Shown: positions 10,678-24,595, numbered from the stretch's first letter. The stretch: DNA of 64,000 nt from Excoecaria cochinchinensis (GCA_947683425.1 CANTUQ010000078.1:1180001-1244000), one strand, 5' to 3'. Made by a program: numbers and translations. The notes: a model not told the origin generated them from the letters alone.

Positions 10678-13135
10678 TGTAACATCCCGATACCCCCTGG
10701 GAGAATATCGGAGCGCTACGTACAAAACAACATACGTATAACTAAAATAACATACGTACCAATATGGAAGATTAAAATAATCCATTATAAATGATCATCC
10801 AAAATTATAAAGTATTCTATTAATCCATTACATATACATATACCGAAATATTCTTATACAAAATTACAATAACTTGATCATGATATCTATTACTCAATAT
10901 ATACAGAACTATACAACAAAATAACAGCAAGAGACAAAAAGACTACAACTGGAACTCCTAGTGGCCGACCTGCAGATGCCCAACTCCGATAACGAACCTG
11001 CCACCTACACGGGAAAACACCCGCGCTAAGCGATAATGCTTAATGGGAAGGAACCAAAACAAGAAATCTCTAATGCAAATATAACATCATACAACGAGCA
11101 TATATATAAACGATACATATAATATACATGTGAACAATACAAGTAATTCTACTTATGCTCTAACATGCAATATCATTAATTTTACACACATACATCTAAA
11201 GAAACGATCATGCCATACGTATCTTTACATCTCTAACACATGTATATACATATAAGCTTATAATAAATAAATATCAATAACTTGAATAATATCCAATCCC
11301 TCTATCTTGCCAAAACTTAATCACACGCACATATAACATACTAACATTTCTATAACCATAATAAATTAAACATGTAATAGTCTGAGTTCTCAATAACTAG
11401 TGGATAGGGGTACAATTGGTACTGATAGGACACAATATCTGAAGCATATAGAGACATGAGTCTCGAAACATGTATACTCGGTAGGAAGGGGAGACCGAAG
11501 TCTCAAATCATATAGACCCAAACGGGGCCGACTTATAAGACCCAAATGGGGCCACCATGTAGTAGCTACACTCACACTCTAACCCTTAATAAGCATGCTT
11601 ATCTATCCACGACTATGACCCTTCAGGCTCAAATCAACTCTAAAACAGTCATATAAACATTCCTTGATAATCACTTAAAGAGTAAGTCACAATAACTTGA
11701 TTCATATTAAACTATCCAATAGAACAAGCATGTTCTTCATGTATTCATTTATCAAATCAAGAATAAATGTTACAAAGTATAATCATATAGATCCCATAAG
11801 TGAGAAACATAGTAAAAAGCATTTACAAAATAGGGGTGTGTCACGCTCGCGACAAAGGTCACGCCTGTGACAGACTCCAAATCTCCACTGTCGCGCTTGC
11901 GATAGAAGACAGGGGCCTCGATCGCCCCCGCGTACACTAGCGTAGTCGCAACAGGGACTGCTCACTGATGCTTGGCTCTTGCGCTCTTTGTCGCGCCCGC
12001 AATAGAAGTCATGCTCGCGACAGAGCATGCTCGACAGGAGCTCGACTAGAGATCAAAGCTCGAGCTCTCACCCAGTCTGAAATTCGAGCTCTCTGTCGCG
12101 CCTACGACAGAGGTCGCGCTCGCGATAGAGATGAGCTCCTAGACCTAGAATTGTTAAACTCCACCTCTACTCATGCTCAACTTGACCCATAATCAATTTA
12201 ATATGTATACAACCTCAATTCATCCAACATATGCATTCTAAACATGCCAATAATCATGTGAATAACAAATTATACTTGTAAGAAATAATTAAATGGGCCA
12301 AAATGCACAATTAAAATATCAAACCCAGAAATTACTCTAAAATCATACAATTTCATATTTGAACTCTCACATGCCAAATTAAACCTAACATGTCATACAT
12401 ATATCAAAACTCAACTCAAAACATGCATATCAACATATTTAGCAACTCAAAATCCAAAATTCATCACAAGAATTCAAAGCAAAACAATCAATTTACACAA
12501 ACTCCCAAACCTCTAGAGAAGTTCCAAATCACTCTTCTTCAAGACCTAATCTTTTCTTTGCCTTTATCCTTCCTCTTATCCCCAGCTTCTTGAAAACAAA
12601 ATAAGCCAAACAAAACTCTTAATCCAAACCCAAAACACACCCAAACATGAAGAAGAGAAGGAGAAGAAAATCAATTCAACCAACTTACCTCTTCAAACCA
12701 AAATTCTTAATGTTATAGAAACCAAACTCAAAACCTTGAAGATCTAACCAAGAAGGAGAAGTAAGGAGCAAGAAGTGTAAGAAGAAGAAGAAAGAACGGG
12801 AGAAGAAACGCAGGAAGAGGGAACACCAAAACAAAAATCTAATTTTGCCTCCTCTCTCTCTTCCTTTCTTCTTTCCCCACATTAATTGCTCCCAACCACC
12901 AAGCTTAGGTGTCAACCTCCTATTGGTTGAACTTAAAAATCCTTGTCTTTTATCCCTTTAGTCTTTGGCATATATCCTTTTAGTCACTAAAATAAATTCT
13001 TTTTCTTAATACTTTAATTCCTTTTTCAATTTAGTCCTCATTTAATCCAATATTTACTTGTACAATTATAATTATGCCCTTTTCCCAATGCAATAACCTT
13101 GTAATTTCTACTAGGGTCCATTTTGAGATGTTACA
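10678..13135 (-). repeat. Left (3') LTR of element A
   Basis: It runs from TGTAACATCCCGATACC to TTGAGATGTTACA. It contains the symmetric palindrome ATAAGCATGCTTAT (11589-11602), hairpins such as GAGACcgaaGTCTC and GGCCCC-type dyads (11450-11560), and a CpG-rich cluster (11836-12132). No gene is present; open frames in the CpG cluster are chance. Confidence 0.9.
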
Positions 13136-13136
13136 A

Positions 13137-13150
13137 ATCTTTCCCCCTTA
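13137..13150 (-). promoter_or_regulatory. Polypurine tract of element A
   Basis: The minus strand reads AAGGGGGAAAGA directly before the 3' LTR, preceded by a CGAGGACGAAATTTC block also present in F. This is the usual plus-strand primer site of plant gypsy elements. Confidence 0.75.
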
Positions 13151-14523
13151 AGAAATTTCGTCCTCGAAATTTCCACGCTAACAAAAATATGATTACTCCA
13201 CTATCTCAATAAGTAGAATTACAACTTAACAAAATCACTACTTACCGGAAGGACCTACGGGCTCTGTAGCATCCTCTCGAATCATGGCATATACTTATGC
13301 AAAGCCGCCAGCAGCAGCAGCTGGCTTCTCCACTATCTCGGATGGCGCCTGTGAGGCTCTACCTCTACCTCTACCACTTCTTGCTACCCCCGATCTATCA
13401 CCACTAGCTCTACTCTCTTGTTGATCCTTGCTTTCTTTTCAATCCGGACAATTAGCAAATCGGTGCTCCATGCTACCACACTTGAAGCACGCTCCTGTGA
13501 TCTTTCGGTACGTACCCCAGTGTCATCTCTGGTAATGTTCACATTCCAGTGCTCTACTACCTCTACTAGAGGGCGGTGCAATACTACCTACCTCCTAAGG
13601 TACTTGGGCCGTCCCCCTAGCCACTTGTCCACTAGGCACATCTCTAGCTCTCTTATTACCATTACCCACACTATCAGGCACCCTCTTCTTCTGCTCTCTT
13701 CTTTACTTCACCATTTCTGACTCCTCTATCTTTATAGCATCCGACACTAACTGATAATACCCCACTTGGTGCATAACCACCATCGCCGACAAAGGTCCTC
13801 TAATCACTTATCTCAAGCCATCTTCGAAATGCCGACACTTGAAATCCTTCGTCAATAACACATCCAACACGTACTTACTCAAATGACTGAACTCTTTCTC
13901 ATATTCACTGACCGACATATTCCTTTGCCTCAAATTGATAAACTCCTGCCATTTTATTTCCCTGTAAGCCTTGGTAACATACTTCTTCTTGAATTCTTGG
14001 ACAAAGAATTACCAAGTCAACTCGGTCGGTCTCAAAGGATTGCGAAGAACAAGCTTCCACCAATCGTACATTGTCCCTTGCAAAAGCGACACCGTACAAG
14101 CCACTCGCTGGTTCGAGGGACACCCAATCTCTTAAAGAATCCTATTGATCTTCTCTAACCAGAACTCAACCAAGTATGATTGGTCCAAAGAAGTTCCAAT
14201 GAACTCTTCCGCTCCCCTCTTTGTCAAAAGCTCCGAAGGAGCCTTAGCAGCTGTTAGTCTATCAACCAGCTGCAATAACCCTTGTACTAATGCTAGATTC
14301 TCATATGCTGGACTAGGACCCTCTGCTGGAGTACGCTCAGGTGCAAGACGATCAACTCCTACCGAATTCACACTACCCGTCGTCTCACCCACGTTCTTAC
14401 TAGGATTAGACTCCATCTAACTCTACACAAGATAGCATCTGCATTAGGCCATGACTCTAGACAGACTCACATGCATATACTCTATACTCTATCATCTTAT
14501 AGATCAGAACCACCTAAACCTAT

Positions 14524-14535
14524 GCTCTCATACCA
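14524..14535 (-). promoter_or_regulatory. Primer binding site of element A
   Basis: The minus strand reads TGGTATGAGAGC, one mismatch from TGGTATCAGAGC, the site complementary to the 3' end of initiator Met tRNA. It lies a few bases inside the right LTR. Confidence 0.8.
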
Positions 14536-14796
14536 ATAAAATTGTAACACCCCGATACCACCTAGGAGGATATCAGAGCGCTACGCACAAAACAACATAC
14601 ATATAACTAAAGCGGAAGCATTCAAACCAATATGGAAGATCAAAATAATCCATGTAATCTTAATCATATATTATAAATGATCATCCAAAATTATAAAGTA
14701 TTCTATTAATCCATTACATATACATATAACAAAATATTCTTATACAAAATTACAATAACTTGATCATGATATCTCTTACTCAATATATATAGAACT

Positions 14797-17700
14797 TGTA
14801 ACACCCTTATACAACATTTCTTAACGTACGTTTAGTAGTGATAACAGTCACCGATTACATTATTATAGTAGAAATACAGGTAATTTTTCCCCCATTTAAT
14901 TATTTAATCCCTAAATTATCGTTTATCAAAACGAACAATCCCTTTTAATTACACTTTACGGATTCTAAATATAGGTTCATAACATAATCGCCAATGACCT
15001 ATAACAGTCCAATTTACTGTTCCAGTCAATAAAATTTTTGCAGTATAATGACTATATTTTTAATCTATCCAAACTTGCACAGTCAACAAACTACAGCCCA
15101 CAAGGGCACGACAACAATATACCATATTTCCACAACATCCAAAAGCCATAAATAGTCTCATAACATACAGTAAGTAATAATGTCCATCAACACACCATAA
15201 GTACATAACCATAATTTACAATATTTGTTTATAAGTATATACATGCCATAACTCAAAATCTACTGAAAATATCTCGTACAAGCTTAGTCAGACAGCTTCT
15301 AAAACATCGTATGCTTGCTCCCGCCCCTAGCTTGTACCTACATGCAATCAATAAAAACTATGTGCTGAGCATTAAATATGCCTAGTGGTGGTTACAATTC
15401 TAAAAATTTCCATCCATCTATTAGCTAGTATTCATCTAATAAATAAATATTTAAATTTTACTCCCAATTAATATAAATCTTATTAATATTCCATAAATTC
15501 TTTATTGTGTTCTCTACTTAGTTTCTTTATAAACTCATTAATTAACATATTCTCTACATAATTATGTTGTTACTATTATTTTTTGTTATTATTTTTTTCA
15601 CTATTATTAATATTATTACCATTACTTTTATAATTATCACTAACTAATTCTTCTACTTCCAATTACTACTTAATCACTTTATTTACCTATTAATTTATTT
15701 ACTTAAATCATTTATTATTTTTCATTCCAACATTTCATCCTGCTATATTTAAAAATCTTATATTTTTCTTTAGTTAACTATTCAACAATTCTTTTAACTT
15801 TCAATTATTTTCTACATTATTACTTTTTTTACATTATATTATTCTTAATTTAGTTGTTTCCATGTCAATTACAACTTAGTTTTTAATTCTCCTACTAATT
15901 ACTATTTTGCCCTTCCATTACACATATTTACCAAATTGCCATTAACTATCCTAATTTCTCGATTTAATTCATTATTTAACCCATAATTTATTATTTATTC
16001 TTCACCATACCATGTTAATGTTATTTTTACCAATTAGACCCTAAAAGTTCATAATTTATTTCATTTTAGTCCTTTTTCACACATTAATCTGTGTTCAGTT
16101 AATTTTATTCATTTTTACTATTTTGCCCCTAGCATCGGTTCAGTAGAAATCTCCAAACCGGATATGCGGGACGTGGACCCCACAGATCTACAACATTCCA
16201 AGTGACCCCGTAGGACCACAATTACATTTACATTTAATTTCATTTGACATTTTAAACGTTCATTCATTTTGTAAGACCACCATTGGCCTACTAATAGTGA
16301 GTCACCATAACTCACACTGCGGTTTTACTGTCCCAATGGCTAGCCAACTATATCCTGAACTAGATTTAACTACTAGACTATTACTAAGGGCAAGATAAAT
16401 AAATTATCACATTACTTTACTATAACATACCATTATGCCAACATAAACAAACTTTATATTATTCATTCTTTTCTTACTAAATCATCTTTATTCTACTACT
16501 TATTTAATTACATAATCATTCATATTAAAATTTCATTAAAACTATACATTCAACTTCATCACCATTATAACTATAATATACTAATTTATTCTAAAATATT
16601 CATTTTTACTCAATAAATTCTAAGTAAATTACCATGCGCTTAATTTTTATTCTATATTCATTTTATGCCATACTTTCAACTAAAATACACATTTAACTTG
16701 ATTTTTATTATAAACATAATATTCTAATTTATTCTAAAATATTAATTTAATTCCAAATAAATTACCATGTGCTCAATTTTTGTCTCACTTTCGTATTATG
16801 CAATTATATTTAACAAATAACAAGGATATACCTTAAAACTCTTACTTTTACTATTCAGCCAACAACACAAGTGCACCTTCCTTATTTCTTTTTCATCTCT
16901 TTTATCATTAATTAAGTTAATTTATACCTTAAATTACAGTATACACCTTTAACTCATATATATACCCAAAGTATACCCTAATATTATGAGATATACCATT
17001 CGACTACCCAAAGTTTACTACCCTATAATTTATATATTCTTCATTTAACCATTCAATTTATCATTTCTAACATCCTAAGACATAATTATAACATTTATTC
17101 CAATTATATACACATATTTTACATAGTTACCATTTAAACATAACCTAAATTCACCCTAAAATAATGGAAATGGTTAGAATTTGTAACCACTAACCTTAAT
17201 TTCTTGATTTACTCTTCCAAATCTTCCTCCCCTTTGCTTTCTCCTCTTAAAACTCTTTCACCTTCTTTATTCCCTAAGTATGGCCGAAATTCAAAATTGA
17301 GTTACCATAAAAACCATGCATTCTAACCACAATATAACTACATAATTACAATCTACATACCCTAAATTACATCTTAGAACCATTAAATAAATTTAAAACC
17401 TTCAATTCCTCTTACCTCAATTTGAACCCTAACCTTTGTACCCTTGAAATTTCCTAATTCTCTTACTCAAATTGGAGATTAGAAGCTGCAATACTGTTGC
17501 AGAGGGGCTGAATTACATTAGGGTGGCTTGATTTGGAGGAGAAATTGAAGGAGAGGAGAAGAAATTTGGAGAGAAAAATGGAAGATTAGGTTCGGCCAAG
17601 GAGAGGAGTAGAAAGGGCTGAAGAAATCTGGAACTCTCCCTAAATTTCTGAATTTTTAGCCCTTTTATACCCTCATTTTTGGGCTGGGCCGGATTTAAGC

Positions 17701-18218
17701 CCATTAACCAAACCCAATTTAATTCCCTTCCTTTTGGCCCTCCAATTCACTCCATACTAGTTCCAAAATTCCTTAAATAATAAATTAAGCCTCTACAAAA
17801 AATTTTAGCCTAATCGGAATCCATTTCCAGGACTGGTTCACTCTAACCGATCCGATTCGTTAATTTTCAGTGTTACCATAAAATTTATTTTTCCATACTA
17901 AAAATTTTTAAATATTATTTTAAGCTTGAATATACCCTTAAAATAGTTTTTGGAGGTCATATACTATTTTTAGAGCCCAGTCAAATATTGGTCAAACTGG
18001 GGTCCCTAAATGCGGTCCAGGGCTTTTCTTATTTTTGACTTTTGGGCCCATTTAAGCTCATTTTCACTCCAAATTTTATCACTGGACTCACCATGACTGG
18101 TATTTTTTGATGGCCAAATAAAATAGTTTTTGTCTCCAGGTGCAATTTCTACCTCCAAGTGCACTATTCACCACCGTAAAATACTATTCATGGCTAACTC
18201 GGTATTGCAGCCATTACA
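14797..18218 (-). repeat. Left (3') LTR of B
   Basis: 3422 bp from TGTAACACCCTTATAC to GCAGCCATTACA, very AT-rich. A minus-strand TATAAAAGG (17661-17669) lies about 550 bp from the LTR 5' end. A dyad GTGAGT...ACTCAC lies near 16296-16314. It lacks the CpG-palindrome cluster and the GCATGC palindrome found in the other LTRs. No gene is present. Confidence 0.9.
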
Positions 18219-18500
18219 ATTCTCCCCTACATATAAAAATTTCTTCCTCATAATTTTATCTGTATTGAAGAGTTGCGGATACTGTTGTCTCATTGTAGCT
18301 TCTGGTTCCCACGTAGCTTATTCAATATTATGATGATACCATAACACTTTGACCAGTGGGATTTGCTTATTTCGAAACTATCTGATTTCTCTGTCTAGAA
18401 TCCTCACCGGGTGTTCTTCATAAGTTAAATCAGACTGAATCTGAATCTCCTCAGGTTTGATGATATGGCTAGGATCAGACCGATATCTTCGAATCATGAA
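18219..18500 (-). pseudogene. Chromodomain at the C-terminus of B integrase
   Basis: The minus strand reads TYEEHPVRILDREIR, stop, FRNKQIPLVKVLWYHHNIE, stop, ATWEPEATMRQQYPQLF. This is the compact chromodomain pattern (IP.VKVLW..H...ATWE) of plant Tekay chromoviruses. In live elements this domain is thought to direct integration to marked chromatin. Two stops break it here. The final codons run up to the 3' LTR. Confidence 0.78.
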
Positions 18501-18736
18501 TACATGGAAGACATCATGATCCTCTCAAGTTCTTGAGGCAACTTTAGTCGGTAAGCAACCGGTCCTACTCGTTAAATAACTTCATATGGACCTATAAACC
18601 TGAGACTGAGCTTGCCCTTCTTTCCAAACCTAAAAACCTTCTTCCATGGGGATACCTTTAAAAATAGTTTGTCGCCAACTTGGAATTCAATATCTTTCCT
18701 TTTTAAATCAGCAGATGACTTCTGGCGATCCGAAGC

Positions 18737-19771
18737 TTATTTTAATCTATCTCTGACTACTCGCACTTTTTCTTCGATTTCCCAAATTAGATCTGATCCC
18801 ACTAATCTCTTTTCACTCAGTTCTGTCCAACACAGAGGAGTTCTACATTTTCTTCTATATAATGCTTTATATGGCGCCATTTTAATGCTAGATTTATAGC
18901 TATTATTATATGCGAACTCTGTCAATGGCAAATACTTTTTCCAATTATTTCCAAACTCGAGGACACAGCACCTCAACCTGTCCTCCAGTACCTATGTCAC
19001 CCGCTCAGACTGTCCATCATTCTGAGGATGGAATGCCGTGCTAAAATGAACCCTTGTTCCCAGTGCTTCTTATAACTTCTTCTAAAACTGGGAAGTAAAT
19101 CTTAGATCTCTATCAGAAATAATAGATGATGGTACTCATTGCAGTCTCACTATTTCATTTATGTAAATTTTCCCTAATTTGGTCAATGGGAAATCCATTC
19201 TGACTGGTAAAAAATGAGTTAATTTAGTCAGTCGATCAATGATTACCCATATAGAGTCATGCTTCTTCCTCGAGAGTGGAAGCCCAGTCACAAAGTCCAT
19301 CGTCACTCTGTCCCATTTTCACTCCGATATCGAGATAGGTTGAAGTAAACCTGATGGCACCTGGTGTTCTGCTTTGACTTGCTGGAAAATTAGGCACTTG
19401 CCTAAAAATTCTATTATATCCCATTTCATGCCTGGCCACCAATATTGCTCTTTTAAATCCTGGTACATCTTGTTACCACCAGGGTGCATGGCATAACTGC
19501 TGTGGTGCACTTCAGACAAGATTTTCCTCTTCAATTTCGCCTGATCAGGAACACACAATCTCTGCTTGTAGTATAACCTTCCATCTGTGCCCAACGAAAA
19601 ATTATCATCACCCTTATCCATTACTCGGTCCCTGATAGAAGACAGATGATTATCTTGATTATGGGCAACCTTTACTTCTTGTAGAAAATCTGATTTTACC
19701 AACATTTTAGCTATTAAAGCTCCATCCTGTGCAATGCCCGATTTGACATTCATGGCCCAAAGGGCTGCCAT
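18737..19771 (-). pseudogene. Integrase of B, broken
   Basis: The zinc-binding part (19319-19771) reads EVHHSSYAMHPGG, EQYWWPGMKWDI and GKCLIFQQVKAEHQ. The second Cys of the HHCC finger is Phe (KCLIF), so the finger is damaged. The catalytic core follows in pieces: IIDRLTKLTHFLP (about 19205-19245), IISDRDLRF and TAFHPQNDGQSERV carry the D, D and E positions. EFAYNNSYKSSIKMAPYKAL (18860-18925) is the usual core end. Integrase inserts cDNA into the genome. Several stops lie between the catalytic Asp and Glu. Confidence 0.85.
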
Positions 19772-19867
19772 GAATTTCTTGCTAAGTGCATCAGTAACTA
19801 CATTTTCCTTCCCTGGGTGATAATCAATAAGACAGTCATAATCCTTAATGAGTTCCAGCCAACGCCT

Positions 19868-21247
19868 TTATCTCAGATTGAGCTCCTTCTGAGTCAACAG
19901 ATACTTTAAACTCTTATGACCTATGTAGATGTAACATTTTTCACCATACAGGTAGTGTCTCCAGATCTTCAGTGCAAACATAGTGGCTGCAAGCTCCAGA
20001 TCATGCGTAGGATAATTCTTTTCATGAGTCTTGAGCAGGCGGGAGGCATATGCAATCACCTTGCCTTCCTGCATTAAGACACAGCCTAAACCATTCCTGG
20101 AGGTATCACTGTAAATCACAAAATCCTTACTGGATTCAAGTTAAGTCAATATCGGAGCTTCTATCAGCATACTTTTAAGTCTCTCAAAGCTTTGCTGACA
20201 TTGATCAGTCCATTCAAACTTAACATTCTTCTGTAGTAATCGAGTTAGTGGCGCTACAATGGTGGAGAAACCTTTCACAAATCTCCTGTAGTATCCTGCT
20301 AACCCCAGGAAACTTCTGACTTCTGTAACATTTTTAGGTGTTCTCCATGGTAATATGGCTTCAATCTTCTTTGGATCCACTTTTATGCCTTCGGCTGATA
20401 CCATGTGACCCAGGAAAGATACTTCATTTAACAAAAATTTGCACTTGTTAAACTTTGCATACAGCTGTTTCTCCCTTAAAGTCTATAGGACAATCCGTAA
20501 TTGCTAGTCATGATCCTCTAGAGTTTTAGAATACACCAGAATATCATCGATGAATACCACCATGAACTGATCCAAATATGGGTAGAAGATTTTATTCATT
20601 AGGACCATGAAGGGTGCTAGTGCCTTAGTAAGCCCAAATGGCATGACCAAAAATCCATAATGGCCATACCTGGTACAAAAAGTAGTTTTGGGTACGTCTT
20701 CCTCTTTTACCTTTAATTGGTGATATCTTGATCTCAAGTCTATCTTGGAAAACACACCTGCACCTTTCAACTGATCAAATAGGTCTTCAATTCTCGGAAG
20801 TGGATATTTGTTTTTTATTATGACTTTATTCAACTGTCTGTAGTCGATGCACAATCTGAGCGTCCCATCTTTCTTCTTCATAAATAGTACTGGAGCTCCC
20901 TAAGGTGAAATACTGGGTCTAATAAAACCCTTGTTAAGCAATTCTTGCAGTTGAATTTTTAATTCTTTAAGCTCTGTAGGTGCCATTCTATAGGGAGCAA
21001 TGGAAATGGGTGTTGTTCCAGGAGCTATATCAATTGTAAACTCCACTTCTTTGTGTAGAGGTAATCCAAGTAATTCTTCAGGAAAGACATATGGGAATTC
21101 ACGCACTATAGGCATATCTGCAACTTTTAAGGCTTCCTTTTTAACTTCCATTGCGTAGCACAAATAAGCGATACACCCCTTCCCTATCAGTCTCTTTGCA
21201 GTTATAACAGATATTACATTTGAAAGGAAATCTGTTCTTTCTCCCAC
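19868..21247 (-). pseudogene. Reverse transcriptase and RNase H of B, broken
   Basis: The RT part (20504-21247) reads PYRMAPTELKELK, KKKDGTLRLCIDYRQLNK, KIDLRSRYHQL, MPFGLTKA and an intact FIDDILVYSK polymerase box. It then breaks before the thumb (20141-20434, FLGHMVSAEGIKVDPKK and FLGLAGYYRRFVKGF). RNase H (19868-20119) reads MIYSDTSRNGLGCVLMQ; the usual TDHKSL motif reads IGHKSL, losing a catalytic Asp. The enzyme would copy element RNA into DNA in the particle. Frame breaks occur near 20890, 20480 and 20130. Confidence 0.88.
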
Positions 21248-21259
21248 AACAGTGATCTC

Positions 21260-21605
21260 CTAATTATTTAGAGCTTTAAGTGTCATTCTCTTCCTCTTGC
21301 AATCCACAGTCGCTTGGTGGGTAGACAACCAATCCATCCCCAATATGACGTCGAACTCTTGAAAAGGGAGTTTAATTAAGTTTGCCAAGAAAACACATCC
21401 TTGAGCACTCACAGGACAGTTTCTATACACTCTATTCACTATCACACTGTGCCCCAAAGGATTGCTTACTAATATATCCTGATCTAGTTGTAAGTCTCTC
21501 AACCTCTTTTCCCGTGCAACATCAGGTTTTTATATATGAATGTGTGGAAGCCGGGTCGATAAGTGCATAAACAATATCAGATAAAAGCACAAATTTACCT
21601 ACTAT
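21260..21605 (-). pseudogene. Aspartic protease of B, broken
   Basis: The minus strand reads VYALIDPASTHSYIKT, the active-site loop of this clade (usually LIDPGSTHSYI, here Gly to Ala), then a stop. It continues with NPLGHSVIVNRVYRNCPV and EFDVILGMDWLSTHQATVDC (21260-21502). The protease would cleave the Gag-Pol polyprotein. Confidence 0.82.
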
Positions 21606-21639
21606 CACATCTGGGGCATCCTCTTCTTCTCTGGCTCTG

Positions 21640-22797
21640 ACAACATATGTGCCACCTGTGGCTCGCCCCTGTCCCTGCTGAGGCTAAGTGGTAGGTCTAG
21701 ATACAACTGGCTATGATGATGACCCTCTGCCTCTGCCTCTACCTACAGGTCCTGAGCTTGGTGCAGGGGAAGTGGTTGTGGAACCCTGCATATCTGCACA
21801 ATCTTTCACCTGATGCTCTTTTGACCTGCATCTGAAGCAGGCTCTAGTCAAAAATCTACACTCCCCTATATGGAATCTACCACAGTGCTCACACTGCTGA
21901 ACTGTGCCCCGTCCTCTGCTTCTGGGTGCACTGCCCACTGAAAAAGCTGGTATACTACTGGCAATTGGGTTCCTCTGACCACAGGGTGGTGCTATAGATC
22001 CCCGACTCTGAGTAGGTGGTGGTCCTCTTAACTTCTTACTCTGACTCCCCATGCCACTGGATTGACCCGATTTCCCTTTCTGTTGAAACCGAGTCTGTCT
22101 TTCAACTTCATCTGCTTGGATCGTCTCCACTTTTATAGCAGCATCCACTAAAGCCCTCAAATCAGGGTGCCTCTGAGTCCCAATTATCTATCTAATATGG
22201 TTATGCAATCCTCTCTCAAACCTCTACATCAGTCTATCCTCGGTCCTCAATACATTATCCAGATATGCGCTTAAACGCTCAAATTCCCGCTCACACTTAG
22301 ATACAGTCTTGTTACCTTGCCTTAGTCTCCAGAAGGCATCTTGCATTGCAGCTCTGTACTCTGATCCGACATACTTTTTCTCGAACTGAACTAAGAAGTA
22401 TTCCCATGACAACTGATCTACTGGGGTATGCTTCTGTAATAAGTCCCACCATACATATGCAGGGCCCTAAAGTGGAGCAACTGCCCCCTCGAACATCTCC
22501 TCTGGTGGGCTATGAGTGATCTTGAATAGTCTCTTTATTTTGAATAACCAAGCCTCTGCCTGTTCTGGGTCATAGGATATTTCCCATAAAAATCCTCTGC
22601 TCGCAATATCTTTAACTGCTCCAAAATTGGTTTTCTTTTTAATGGTTCTAGGGGCTGATCAGGAACCTGAGGCTAAGGCAGCTGTGCCTACTGAGCCTAC
22701 AACCTCTACTGAATATACTCCGCCATCATATTCAAGCAGTCCGGTTAAGGTAGAGGAGGCGGAGGCATAGCTAATGGGGTAGCCCGTGACTGTGGCA
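21640..22797 (-). pseudogene. Gag of B, with a run of Gln-to-stop changes
   Basis: The start I prefer is the ATG at 22797. A Pro/Gln-rich N-terminal stretch (22640-22760) has five stops at positions where Gln is expected, four of them TAG. The gag domain continues as RAEDFYG, WEYFLVQFEKKYVGSEYRAAMQ and CEREFERLSAYL (22224-22412). Zinc-binding motifs CEHCGRFHIGEC and CFRCRSKEHQVKDC (21780-21900) follow, then an Arg/Gly-rich tail. This order is standard for Tekay gag. Confidence 0.82.
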
Positions 22798-23761
22798 TCC
22801 CAGCTCGTCCAGCACTAATAGAAGCGACGCTTTCCACATCACCTTCACAACGCCTTTCTTCAGATGCAATAATTCACTATAACATAAAAGAGCAAGCATA
22901 CATGAGTTTAATAACACATTCCATTCCTTATTGGCATGTATATATATTCAACCAAATTCCAATAACCCCACTCCGATCTTAGAATCGACTAAACCCCGCT
23001 TAATACAAATAAAATGTAACACCCTTATACAACATTTCTTAACATACGTTTAGTAGTGATAACAGTCACCGATTATATTATTATAGTAGGAATACAGGTA
23101 AAATTTTTTCCCCATTTAATTATTTAATCCCTAAATTATCGTTTATCAAAAAGAACAATCCCTTTTAATTACACTTTACAGATTCTAAATATAGGTTCAT
23201 AACATAATCGCCGATGACCTATGATAATCCAGTTTACTGTTCCAGTCAATAAAATTTTGGCAGCATAACGGCTATATTTTTAATCTACCCAAACCTGCAA
23301 AGTCAACAAACCACAGCCCACACGGGCACAACAATAGTATACCATATTTTCACAACATCCAAAAGCCATAAATAGTCTCATAACATACACTAAGTAATAA
23401 TGTCCATCAACACACCATAAGTGTCACACCCCGAAATGTACCCTAGAAGGATTTGGGTATATTGTGGATGAGAAGTGATCAAAGTTGTGTAATTTGATGG
23501 GTTAGGTATTGCCAAATGGACAAATTAAGGATTTAAGTAAAAATTTCGGTAAGTGCAGCCAATGGTAAAATTGTGAAGTATGGAATTCAGACATGATTGA
23601 AAGAATAAAATTTATTTATCTGGGCCTATGTGAAGGATTATTAAGTTATAAATCTCAGTGCATAAGGATATGAGAAGTTGGAGGATTAAAAGGAGAATTA
23701 GACACAAATATCTAAATTGGACCTATGGAAAGATGACATGTGGCAAGGAATCAGAGAGGGG

Positions 23762-23769
23762 TATAAATA
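23762..23769 (+). promoter_or_regulatory. TATA box of LTR C
   Basis: TATAAATA lies 340 bp from the LTR start in GGGGTATAAATAGCAAGG, followed by a GAGAGAGAG tract and then CTTCTTC-rich leader sequence. Its position matches that in S1. Confidence 0.6.
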
Positions 23770-24595
23770 GCAAGGAGAAAGAAAGAGAGAGAGCATTTTT
23801 AGCTGCCTTGCTCTCCCGTTCTCTCCTCCTCACGCTACTTCCTCTTCTCTTCTTCTTCTTCCTCTTGTTTTATCTTGATCCATCTTCTTTTGGCTGAGTT
23901 TTGGGTGGAATTGATCAACTCAAGTGTGATTTGGTAAGGTTTTGTTGGGTTTCTTCTTCTCCTTCATCTTTTATTGATTTTGTTAGGGACTGATTTGAGT
24001 TAGGGTTTTTATGTTTGTGTGTTTTGGATGAGGATTCTTGAAAGATTTGGAATGAGTTTAGAAGCAAGAAAGATCATCTAAGAAGCTAATGGGAGCAAAG
24101 GAGTTGAGGTATGGGAATTTAAGTTTTGGTGTAGTATTTGATTGTTTTGATTTTAGTTGATTTTCTGGAAATTTTAGGGTTAAAATTGGTTAGATATGTA
24201 TGAAAAGTTATGGGTCTTGAGTAATTTTGGTTAAGATGCTTTGAATGTGAATTATTAAATCAAAGTGTGTGTTTGATTTAAAATTTGAAGTTATTTTTGC
24301 TGGTTGTCAATTTAGAGATTTCGATTATGTTAATTGCATGATTTAATTGTGATAATTGGTGTAAAGGTTGGGTTTTATGTTTTTTTGTGATGATTTTGGG
24401 TGTTTAGTATGAGTTGTGATGAGTTTTGGTTTGATTAGAAGGTCTGGGTAAGTTTTTGAAAGAAGATGATTTTCTGCAAACTTTCTATAGACCTAGAAAA
24501 TGCAACTCTATCGAGAGCGCAACGCCTATAGCGATCGTGACAAAGCCGGGTGACTCCAGCATCACGCGGGCAGCCAAGTTCTCAGAGGTGGGATT

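Larger units (their letters stand above)
13136..14542 (-). pseudogene. Gag gene of element A (only gene of the element), broken
   Basis: The minus-strand start is at 14416 (MESNPSKNVGETTG). The retrotransposon gag domain can be followed as GLLQLVDRLTAAKAPSELL, AEEFIGTSLDQSYLVEFWL, SLLQG and SVSEYEKEFSHLSKYV in changing frames. A zinc knuckle CFKCGSMEHRFANC is intact near 13445-13487 (Cys-x2-Cys-x4-His-x4-Cys). Stops interrupt the domain after NRIL (about 14130) and elsewhere. Gag proteins bind and package element RNA into cytoplasmic particles; this copy would depend on enzymes from an autonomous relative. The gag is clearly homologous to those of F and E. Confidence 0.8.
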
